A DNA stretch of 9,850 bases from Actinomycetes bacterium. Lineage in GTDB: Bacteria; Actinomycetota; Acidimicrobiia; Acidimicrobiales; Acidimicrobiaceae. This document shows, piece by piece, positions 1-5,555 of this stretch (the stretch's first letter is position 1; every line of letters begins with the position of its first letter). Below the pieces are notes generated by a model. That model saw nothing but the letters and a program-made list of their open reading frames with translations, had not been told where the DNA came from and ran no database searches. The position numbers and the translations under genes were made by a program. The stretch lies in assembly GCA_021785315.1 (NCBI GenBank), contig JAJYFX010000039.1, positions 1 to 9,850 of the forward strand, in the 5' to 3' direction.

Positions 1-903
1 ACCCATGTTCTCGAAATTCCCGGAGGTGGCTCCACCGAGCCACAGCGCCACCTTTTTGAAGAGGTCATATACGTTCTGGATGGGCACGGAAGCACGACGA
101 TTCAGGGACCGGGCAATTCCCACCACTCCTTTGAGTGGGGCCCGAAGAGTCTTTTCGCAATTCCACTGAACGCGGGTTACCGCCACTTCAACACAGGTAG
201 TTCAAAGGCCGTCCGCTTGGCGTCGGTAACGAACCTTCCTATGGTGATGAAGATGTTTCGAAACCATGAGTTCATATTCCGGAATCCTTTTGAGTTCGCT
301 GAGCGAATAGGGGATCCCAAATTCTTCGAAGGCGAGGGCGACTTCATACCTGTGAGACCCGGACGAAACATGTGGGAGACGAATTTTGTACCGGATCTCA
401 GCATGTTCGAACTCCGCCAATGGAAGGAGCGCGGTGCTGGAGGTTCGAGCATGATGTTCGCCATGGCCGATGAGACGATGCACGTTCACTGTTCAGAGAT
501 GCCCGTAGGCACTTACAAAAAGGCTCATAGGCATGGAGCCGACTTCCACATCTTCCCTGTATCGGGCAATGGCTATTCATTATTCTGGTACGAGGGTGAT
601 GAGGACTTTGTGCGCTTTGACTGGAAGCACGGAAGTCTTTACGCACCTGCAGATCTGCAGTTTCACCAGCACTTCAACACGAGCCGGGAACCAGCAAGAT
701 ATCTGGCGATCGCTTTTGGGGGGCTCCGATACCCATTCAGCGAGGATAAGCGGAAACAGTATCTGCAAATGGATGTCAGCCTCAAAGACGGGGGCAGGCA
801 AGTGGAATACGAGGATCAGGATCCCAGAATTCACCGGCTATATATCGAAGCGCTCAGAGAAATCGGCATCGAGCCGAACATGTCGGACATCTTCGCACCG
901 TAA
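1..903 (+). CDS. Two-domain cupin (bicupin) protein, 5' end missing
   Basis: The reading frame is open from base 1 to the TAA at 901-903, giving 300 residues with the start off the left edge. Two cupin folds are visible. Domain 1 (about residues 1-70) has QRH followed by EE at 20-21 and G28, so the usual HxH metal motif reads QxH. Its second motif ends in AGYRHFNTG. Domain 2 (about residues 165-240) has HRHGADFH at 176-183, so the glutamate expected after HxH is replaced by His. It then has FHQHFN at 221-226, supplying the last His and the Asn. This two-domain layout is known from gentisate or hydroxynaphthoate dioxygenase-type and other bicupin oxygenases, but I cannot assign a substrate. 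A metal-dependent cytosolic oxygenase or isomerase role is inference. It converges on a second cupin gene at 1096-1593, so the two are not in one transcript. Confidence 0.85.
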   Translation, partial: THVLEIPGGGSTEPQRHLFEEVIYVLDGHGSTTIQGPGNSHHSFEWGPKSLFAIPLNAGYRHFNTGSSKAVRLASVTNLPMVMKMFRNHEFIFRNPFEFAERIGDPKFFEGEGDFIPVRPGRNMWETNFVPDLSMFELRQWKERGAGGSSMMFAMADETMHVHCSEMPVGTYKKAHRHGADFHIFPVSGNGYSLFWYEGDEDFVRFDWKHGSLYAPADLQFHQHFNTSREPARYLAIAFGGLRYPFSEDKRKQYLQMDVSLKDGGRQVEYEDQDPRIHRLYIEALREIGIEPNMSDIFAP

Positions 904-1020
904 GGCTGGCGTCTCCACGGGACCTAGCAGGTTCTACAGAGTGGCGATCCGCTATGTGGGAACCGGTCGTTTTTTTCGGAGCGGACAATCTCGGCATGGA
1001 TACAAGCAATAAACGTTAAT

Positions 1021-1079
1021 GGCCTTTGAAGAGCCGCAAGTCTCAAAGTGCCGATCGCTTTGCGGCCAACTTCAAGACC
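1021..1079. terminator. Candidate bidirectional terminator hairpin between convergent genes
   Basis: TTGAAG (1026-1031) pairs with CTTCAA (1070-1075), and GCCGCAA (1033-1039) pairs with TTGCGGC (1060-1066). A small internal loop separates the two helices, and GG/CC pairs are possible further out. The hairpin sits in the 192-base gap between the plus-strand bicupin stop and the minus-strand cupin stop, where a shared terminator is expected. There is no long T-run on either side, so intrinsic termination is not proven. The rest of 904-1095 shows a T7 run at 970-976 but no gene. Confidence 0.4.
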
Positions 1080-1095
1080 ATTCCGGGAAGAGGCT

Positions 1096-1593
1096 CTATT
1101 TCATACGAGTGGGAGGAAGCCTCGGGTCATTCTTAGGCTTTCCATCGACCAGTACAAACGCCACCGTGGCCGTCTCATCGCTTTCATTGCGCCATCCGTG
1201 GTTGTTTCCCAGCTGAATCAGAACATCGCCGGCTTTCATGACAATGGTCGAATCGTCCAGATCCATAGTGATCTCACCTTTGAGACAGATGACATAATCG
1301 ATAGTGTCGGTCCGATGAAGCGCCGGATAGGTTGCTCCAGGAGCGCTTTGGATGATTCGAAAACACGAGCCTCCGGGTGGAGGGGGCGTGTCTATCGTCC
1401 ACAGCCCCGCATCCTCTGTATCGAGAAAATCAGCTGGAGTCTCTTTCGTAGCCCACATTAGCGTCGACCTTCGCGATCCGGGATACTGATGATTGACGGC
1501 CTCACCGTCCGATATCACCACGGATTTACCGGATCCGTCGTGGCCGACGACAATTCGTCGAATCGGGTAGAAAGGTCCGTCCGAATTCCTCAT
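1096..1593 (-). CDS. Small single-domain cupin protein
   Basis: This is a 165-residue protein. The ATG at 1593 is chosen because AGGAGGAGG lies 7 bases upstream; the frame stays open further upstream but only with unconvincing starts. The C-terminal half is a cupin barrel. PGATYPALHRTDTIDY (residues 85-100) followed by a LKGEITM strand gives the first metal motif with H93 and an acidic residue at D99. AGDVLIQLGNNHGWRN (121-136) gives the second, with H132. The HRTDTIDY signature and the roughly 165-residue length match the family of small cupins often called BLL6423-like, whose functions are mostly unknown. An N-terminal segment rich in IRRIVVGHDGSGKS precedes the barrel, as in that family. 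It follows the CocE-like hydrolase by 118 bases on the same strand and is probably co-transcribed. An enzymatic or ligand-sensing role is inference. Confidence 0.88.
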   Translation of the reverse strand: MRNSDGPFYPIRRIVVGHDGSGKSVVISDGEAVNHQYPGSRRSTLMWATKETPADFLDTEDAGLWTIDTPPPPGGSCFRIIQSAPGATYPALHRTDTIDYVICLKGEITMDLDDSTIVMKAGDVLIQLGNNHGWRNESDETATVAFVLVDGKPKNDPRLPPTRMK

Positions 1594-1600
1594 CTTAATT

Positions 1601-1609
1601 CCTCCTCCT
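1601..1609 (-). promoter_or_regulatory. Strong Shine-Dalgarno of the small cupin gene
   Basis: On the minus strand AGGAGGAGG is followed by 7 bases and then ATG at 1593. It decides the start over the longer open frame that runs up to 1728. Confidence 0.8.
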
Positions 1610-1711
1610 TGCCTCTGTTCCACGGTTGAGACACAAGACCTTTCAACGATCCCCTTGCTCTGGTCCGTCAAGTCCCGAACCATCAGCGGAAGAGCTTTAT
1701 GACGCCAAAGG

Positions 1712-3475
1712 CTATCGGACCCGTGCACCTCCGGAAAAGTATGTGCCCAAGATATTACCTTTAGTGATCGGAAGGAGAAGATATGAAGGATTGTCCTCGT
1801 TGTGGAAGACCGTGATACGTGAAATAGCAGTTCTCGTCAGGGTTCCAGAGCCAATACGCTCAAGCGGAGTCTTGGGCTGTTCTTCCGCACAACTGATCTT
1901 GAGTCCGATCTTCGAACCCGCTCTGAACAAGTTACCAGTCGGGACCAGTTTGATGTCAAACTGGTAGATCTCACCGGCTGAAAGCGGCACGGGGCGCGAA
2001 TGCTTGTGAACCGGCTCCCACGGAGTCGACTTCTCCATATCAAGCTCTCGGTGGGATCCCTTTAGCCAACCCTTGGTCAAGGTGCGCTCATTACCACCAG
2101 GATCGATCTCGAGAAGTGAGACGATCCAATTGATGTCCGTGTCCGTGGTTGCCGCGTAGATCTTTAGGGAAATAGGTCCCACCACCTCTGTCTCCTCGAC
2201 CAACGCCGGCGATAAGTAGGTTATGGATGTCCGCATCCATGGTGAATCCTCGAACGAGTCGCTCCCCTCGTATGGCCAGTGTTCGTGCTCGGACAGCATC
2301 GCGTTTTCGTGCAGGTAGAAAGGGGTGAACTTCGTCTCCGGAAACGGCCAGTCGCTCCCATGCTTCCATTGGTCAGTGTTCATGACAAAGGTGCGCACCG
2401 GGGACTCGTCCATGATACCCGTGTCTATGCCCTTCATCCAGTAGTCGAACCATCGGACTGCCTCGTGCTGGAGCTGACCGAGAGGCCGATCCAGATAGAG
2501 TGGCGGGCCAATGACCATCTTCTTGGGAACATCAAGATTTTCCCAGCTCCGAAATGCCGCTGCCAGATGAATGCCGTATGCAGCCCAGTCTCCTCCGATA
2601 TAGGCCGGTATGCGGATCTTCGTGTAGTCGACTGTGCGCTCTTTCCAGTAATCGTCATAAAGCGAGTGGAGCGCAAGGTCCATGACTAAAGGATTCATTC
2701 CATTCTCCGGATCCTTCAGGATCGCGACAAGCTCTGGAACCGCCTTTACGTCCTCGTCTAGGAGAAGCTGAGCAATCGCTGCCTTGTAGGCCTCCTCCCC
2801 CATCTTTGCTTTGGAGTAGTTGAATGGCCGACAGTTGGAGTAGGTCAGTGAGGTGTGGCTCCAACCGATCGGCCACTTGTAGGCGAACATTCCTCCGCGA
2901 TATACGAGATCCCGGTAGATGTCGGTGGTCCCCCAGGGGCAAAATATAGTCTTCAAATGCGGAGGGTTCAGGGTTGCCACGAACAGCTGTGTCCACGCTA
3001 GGTAGGAGATCCCGAACATCCCCACTTCTCCATTGCACCAAGGCTGCGCGGCGATCCACTCTATGACCTCGACGACGTCTCGCTGCTCCTGCGGCCCGGA
3101 GAAATGCCACTCGCCGTCGGACTTGCCGGTTCCACGTGCGTTGCATACCACGTGCGTGTATCCCCGTCTCGCGAAAAAGGTAGGGTCTCCAGCTTCAAGC
3201 GAGCCGTTGGTCCTCTCCGACGCAGATCCGAGCAGATTGACACCGCTGTGAGGAGCCGGCTTCATCGGAGCAGTCTGGCCGGACTGGTGATAGCAGTGGA
3301 AGCTGAGGATGGCCGGACAGCTATCGTTGGTTTCGGGCCTCCAGATATCCGCGCTGAGGTTTGCCCCATCTGGCATCTGGATCTTCACGTCCCGATCGAC
3401 TATATAGCTGTACTTCCTCTCAGATGCTTTCCAACCTGGGCCGAAAATGGCACCGTGATACTCTTCGAAACTCAT
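1712..3475 (-). CDS. CocE/NonD family (X-Pro dipeptidyl-peptidase-like, S15) hydrolase
   Basis: This is a 587-residue protein starting at ATG 3475, with AGGAGGGGAG 8 bases upstream. That start removes a 33-residue extension that lacks family features. Order of domains: an N-terminal alpha/beta-hydrolase with RDVKIQMPDGANLSADIWRP (28-47), NARGTGKSDGEW (112-123) and the nucleophile elbow GMFGISYLAW with Ser157; a helical cap (about 185-280); then a C-terminal jelly roll (about 380-587, including the FRAGSKIGLKISCA strand). Length matches bacterial cocaine esterase relatives and alpha-amino acid ester hydrolases. The remaining triad is odd. Where relatives show a GGWYD-type loop, this reads GGDWAAYG (294-301), and where they have GPWxH it reads IGPPLYLDRP (322-331). 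The acid and base are therefore displaced or lost. No signal peptide is seen, so it is probably cytosolic. A role in ester or amide hydrolysis is family-based; the substrate is unknown. It heads a transcript with the small cupin. Confidence 0.92.
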   Translation of the reverse strand: MSFEEYHGAIFGPGWKASERKYSYIVDRDVKIQMPDGANLSADIWRPETNDSCPAILSFHCYHQSGQTAPMKPAPHSGVNLLGSASERTNGSLEAGDPTFFARRGYTHVVCNARGTGKSDGEWHFSGPQEQRDVVEVIEWIAAQPWCNGEVGMFGISYLAWTQLFVATLNPPHLKTIFCPWGTTDIYRDLVYRGGMFAYKWPIGWSHTSLTYSNCRPFNYSKAKMGEEAYKAAIAQLLLDEDVKAVPELVAILKDPENGMNPLVMDLALHSLYDDYWKERTVDYTKIRIPAYIGGDWAAYGIHLAAAFRSWENLDVPKKMVIGPPLYLDRPLGQLQHEAVRWFDYWMKGIDTGIMDESPVRTFVMNTDQWKHGSDWPFPETKFTPFYLHENAMLSEHEHWPYEGSDSFEDSPWMRTSITYLSPALVEETEVVGPISLKIYAATTDTDINWIVSLLEIDPGGNERTLTKGWLKGSHRELDMEKSTPWEPVHKHSRPVPLSAGEIYQFDIKLVPTGNLFRAGSKIGLKISCAEEQPKTPLERIGSGTLTRTAISRITVFHNEDNPSYLLLPITKGNILGTYFSGGARVR

Positions 3476-3483
3476 ACGGGTGA

Positions 3484-3493
3484 CTCCCCTCCT
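3484..3493 (-). promoter_or_regulatory. Shine-Dalgarno of the CocE-like gene
   Basis: On the minus strand AGGAGGGGAG lies 8 bases before ATG 3475 and supports that start over the longer open frame reaching 3574. Confidence 0.75.
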
Positions 3494-3501
3494 GGCGATG
3501 T

Positions 3502-3529
3502 ACTGTACTGGTTTGGCCCGGAGACCCAA
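3502..3529 (-). promoter_or_regulatory. Possible promoter of the CocE-cupin transcript
   Basis: Minus-strand TTGGGT (3529-3524), a 16-base spacer and TACAGT (3507-3502) resemble a weak -35/-10 pair. It would leave a short leader ending in the Shine-Dalgarno of the hydrolase. Such weak matches are common by chance. Confidence 0.22.
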
Positions 3530-3665
3530 CTCCAGGCATCTCCCATCAAAGTGTGAAGAGCTAGGGCCGGCCAATTGCTCATGTCGCCCTCAGCCGTTTC
3601 TGAAAACTCACCTGAACCTCCCTGCTGCCCGGCGCGACAAACTCTGCGTCAGTGCGTGCAGACCC

Positions 3666-3699
3666 AAAGGCGCGGCGGCTACTTTGCACCGCGCCATTT
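3666..3699 (-). terminator. GC-rich hairpin, likely terminator after the substrate-binding protein gene
   Basis: GGCGCGG (3669-3675) and CCGCGCC (3689-3695) form a perfect 7-bp stem around a 13-base loop. AAA (3666-3668) and TTT (3697-3699) extend it with a one-base bulge. On the minus strand the stem is followed by TTTGGG, a short U-tract. It lies about 145 bases past the stop of the minus-strand binding-protein gene and upstream of the next gene, so it would separate the two transcripts. The rest of 3476-3844 holds a weaker hairpin at 3748-3772, two copies of CAACCTGG (3791 and 3811) and no gene I can support. Confidence 0.45.
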
Positions 3700-3747
3700 G
3701 GATCCAACACTGACGTGCTCCTGCCCTTGTCGCGAGAGTCGATTATC

Positions 3748-3772
3748 AGGGCATTCGGGTTCAACCGGCCCT
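3748..3772. other. Imperfect hairpin downstream of the binding-protein gene
   Basis: AGGGC (3748-3752) pairs with GCCCT (3768-3772). An inner CGG/CCG helix encloses a 6-base loop, with a 3-base bulge on one side. No T-run follows on either strand. It may assist transcript-end formation or mRNA protection for the lipoprotein gene. Confidence 0.25.
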
Positions 3773-3844
3773 CAGCGCTTTGCGCGGAAACAACCTGGTA
3801 ACGGCTTGTTCAACCTGGCAAAAGATTTCGAACCGCTATGGCGC

Positions 3845-5116
3845 TTATCCCGCAGTTTTCGGAACACCTCCAGGACCGGAAACCGCAGTCAACTGGGTTC
3901 CATTCCACGTCGCGACGTACAGATCGCTCGTGACCAGTCCTCGGTGGTCACTGACACTCGTGTTGTAGTTTCCGTCAATTCCTGCAACATTGTGGAGATT
4001 CTCCATGTAGCTGAGAATCTGCTTTGCGGACGCATTTACCCCGAGCTTCTCCAGAGCCCCGACGAGCAGCTGAGCCGGATCCCAGGTTAAGCCATAAGCG
4101 TCACTCGGGTGACCGCCTGCTGCTGTGATGACGCTGCTGAAAACAGTATCTGCAGTCTTCACGGGACCCGATGGGAGCTGGCTAAGCGGAATATTCTGCG
4201 GACCACAGGCAATATAAAGGCTCTTTGGAAGATACGGAGACAGGCTATGCAGCTCGGCATACGGATCGTTTCCGGCAGTTGTAGTCGTCACAATGTTGCT
4301 CATTCCCAGCGAAGCCATGCCCTTGACCACAGTGCCAAAAGGCGCGCCCGTCGTCCATACGACTAGGGCCTGGGGGTTCTGGGCCTTGATCACTGACAGC
4401 TGCGTCGCGACGCTCACAGAAGTCGGATCAAAGGTCTGGCTAGTCAGAAGTTTGAACGACGAAAACTCTGGCTCAGCAAGGACGGACTTGAGCTGCTTGA
4501 GTCCGTCGACGCCACTTCCATCGGTAGATGTAAGCGCAGCAATATTCGTCAATCCCTTCGACTTTAGATAAGTGAGATCAGCGGTTATGAGAGAGTTCGT
4601 GGAGATATCACTGGAGAAGACCATGCTTCCCGACGCCGGATAGGTCCCTGGTGATAGATCGTAGATGAACGGTCCGTTGGGGGTCGCCAGTGCGTCTACT
4701 GCCTGGTCAATGCCAGCCAGCGAGCCGTTGAGTATGAAGTGCACCCCCTGCGATATCCAGGTGGTGGCGAGAGAGACGTTTGTCGAGGGACTCGACTGGT
4801 TGTCCTCTATGGCAAGCTGCATCGGATGACCGCTGATGCCTCCGTGTGCGTTTATGTATGCCGCTTGGGCTTCCAGCGACTTAGCTCCACGGCTTCCCAG
4901 GAAAGCGCCCGCACCAGTTTCGGACAGGAGCACATGGAAGACTACAGGACTTTTTGAAACTGTCGTTCCCGTTCCCGCAGCCGCGGTTGTCGAGCTTGAA
5001 GAATTAGTTGTGCCTCCACCACAGGCAGCCAATACGACTGCAGCGAGGATTCCGAAGGCTATTGCTTTACTCACGATGCCGGGACGCGTGATTCCGGCCT
5101 TGTAAGGATGATTCAC
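3845..5116 (-). CDS. ABC transporter substrate-binding lipoprotein, branched-chain amino acid (Liv)/Peripla_BP_6 type
   Basis: This is a 423-residue protein if it starts at GTG 5116. The N-terminus has Lys/Arg residues, a hydrophobic run (AIAFGILAAVVLAAC) and a lipobox LAAC with the lipidated Cys at 32. A flexible Gly/Ser/Thr tether to about residue 55 follows. The mature part carries type I periplasmic-binding features: VLLSETGAGAFLGSRGAKSL, AAYINAHGGISGHPMQLAIED (N-lobe, near 62-105), then alternating Rossmann strands such as ALVVWTTGAPFGTVVKGM. By family it captures a small solute, classically amino acids but also aromatic or carboxylic acids, outside the membrane and passes it to LivHM/LivFG. 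None of those partners is in the window. The start is uncertain: the frame is open to 5197 with ATGs at 5179 and 5173, and a G9 tract lies 2 bases before the chosen GTG. It is divergent from the carboxyltransferase operon. Confidence 0.9.
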   Translation of the reverse strand: MNHPYKAGITRPGIVSKAIAFGILAAVVLAACGGGTTNSSSSTTAAAGTGTTVSKSPVVFHVLLSETGAGAFLGSRGAKSLEAQAAYINAHGGISGHPMQLAIEDNQSSPSTNVSLATTWISQGVHFILNGSLAGIDQAVDALATPNGPFIYDLSPGTYPASGSMVFSSDISTNSLITADLTYLKSKGLTNIAALTSTDGSGVDGLKQLKSVLAEPEFSSFKLLTSQTFDPTSVSVATQLSVIKAQNPQALVVWTTGAPFGTVVKGMASLGMSNIVTTTTAGNDPYAELHSLSPYLPKSLYIACGPQNIPLSQLPSGPVKTADTVFSSVITAAGGHPSDAYGLTWDPAQLLVGALEKLGVNASAKQILSYMENLHNVAGIDGNYNTSVSDHRGLVTSDLYVATWNGTQLTAVSGPGGVPKTAG

Positions 5117-5125
5117 TTCCCCCCC
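5117..5125 (-). repeat. Homopolymeric G9 tract (C9 on plus) at the lipoprotein start
   Basis: On the minus strand nine consecutive Gs are followed by AA and the likely GTG start (5116), so the tract lies in the Shine-Dalgarno position. If translation instead begins at ATG 5179 or 5173, the tract is inside the coding frame. Confidence 0.7.
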
Positions 5126-5225
5126 CCAGAGATTTCTCACCCGGGCGCAACCCGTGACCTTGCATGATCGCATTGCCATCAAGCGCGCTGTTGACAATTT
5201 CTAGCACACCACATCGAGGCGAGCA

Positions 5226-5231
5226 AGTATA
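5226..5231 (-). promoter_or_regulatory. Possible -10 box for the binding-protein gene
   Basis: Minus-strand TATACT sits in the context GGTTATACTTG. It matches a -10 hexamer in 5 of 6 positions and would start a leader of about 100 bases before GTG 5116. No convincing -35 lies 16-18 bases upstream (AAAGGC is the closest position). Confidence 0.28.
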
Positions 5232-5301
5232 ACCCAGCGACTTCGCCAGCCTTTAGAGACTGGATAATGGTGAAACTAGGGTCGGCAAGGCGGACGAAGG
5301 C

Positions 5302-5321
5302 AACTCGCCGGCACGGCGGTT
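5302..5321. other. Short hairpin in the divergent region
   Basis: AAC (5302-5304) and CGCCG (5306-5310) pair with CGGCG (5314-5318) and GTT (5319-5321) around a GCA loop, with one bulged T. No T-run follows on either strand. It could be an operator or a structural element between the divergent promoters. Confidence 0.3.
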
Positions 5322-5356
5322 GGCATCAATTCTCGTGTCCTATCCCTGTAGGTGTC

Positions 5357-5385
5357 TTGACTCTTTTTTGCGAAACCGCTAATGT
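5357..5385 (+). promoter_or_regulatory. Possible promoter of the carboxyltransferase-CoA-transferase operon
   Basis: TTGACT (5357-5362), a 17-base spacer and TAATGT (5380-5385) form a plausible promoter with a good -35 and a weak -10. The first copy of the 11-bp direct repeat overlaps the -10, and the second would fall about 15 bases past the transcription start. The predicted leader is about 160 bases. Confidence 0.35.
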
Positions 5386-5416
5386 CCGCATAGATCGAAA
5401 TTACCAAACCGCTAAT
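5373..5416 (+). repeat. Perfect 11-bp direct repeat, candidate operator
   Basis: AAACCGCTAAT occurs at 5373-5383 and again at 5406-5416, 33 bases apart start to start, close to three helical turns. Both copies are in the divergent intergenic region and over the candidate plus-strand promoter. I infer binding sites for a regulator whose gene is not in the window. Confidence 0.5.
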
Positions 5417-5461
5417 AGAAAACCTGGCGATTTTGGCTGAAGCTGTAGCTCCCAACTAGGT

Positions 5462-5526
5462 TGTGCCAGTCTTGGCGCCTATTCTTGCTACAGACTCGGA
5501 AATTACCTGGCAGACTGGTCGGCACA
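5462..5526 (+). promoter_or_regulatory. Structured leader with alternative hairpins before the carboxyltransferase gene
   Basis: TGTGCC (5462-5467) can pair with GGCACA (5521-5526), and AGTCT (5468-5472) with AGACT (5512-5516) inside the same arm. The same AGTCT can instead pair with an earlier AGACT at 5492-5496. A small CAAC-TAG-GTTG hairpin (5453-5463) overlaps the base. The structure ends about 30 bases before GTG 5556. I recognise no known riboswitch class. Confidence 0.3.
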
Positions 5527-5555
5527 AGTAGCTCGGACTCATTTCTGGGGGAACA

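Noticed and set aside
930..976. GGTTC (930-934) / GAACC (960-964) followed by T7 as a terminator of the bicupin gene
   Set aside because: The 25-base loop and a 5-base gap between stem and T-run make a weak intrinsic terminator. The larger hairpin at 1021-1079 is a better candidate.
1594..1728. N-terminal extension of the small cupin to residue 210
   Set aside because: The extension has no family features, would overlap the hydrolase gene end, and a strong Shine-Dalgarno sits before ATG 1593.
3579..3764. A 61-codon minus-strand open frame with a TTG start in the gap between the binding-protein and hydrolase genes
   Set aside because: The TTG start has no good Shine-Dalgarno, the protein resembles nothing I know, and a GC-rich hairpin lies inside it. 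Chance is the simpler reading.
3791..3818. CAACCTGG repeated twice, 20 bases apart, as an operator
   Set aside because: It is only 8 bases, lies downstream of the binding-protein gene and far from the next start, and is easily due to chance.
3748..3850. GGTTCAA and GGTTCGAA-like segments suggesting a tRNA T-arm
   Set aside because: No acceptor, D or anticodon stems can be built around them on either strand.
5191..5233. TTGACA at 5191 with TATAAC at 5228 as a plus-strand promoter
   Set aside because: The spacer is about 31 bases, far from the 16-18 expected, and no acceptable -10 lies at the right distance.
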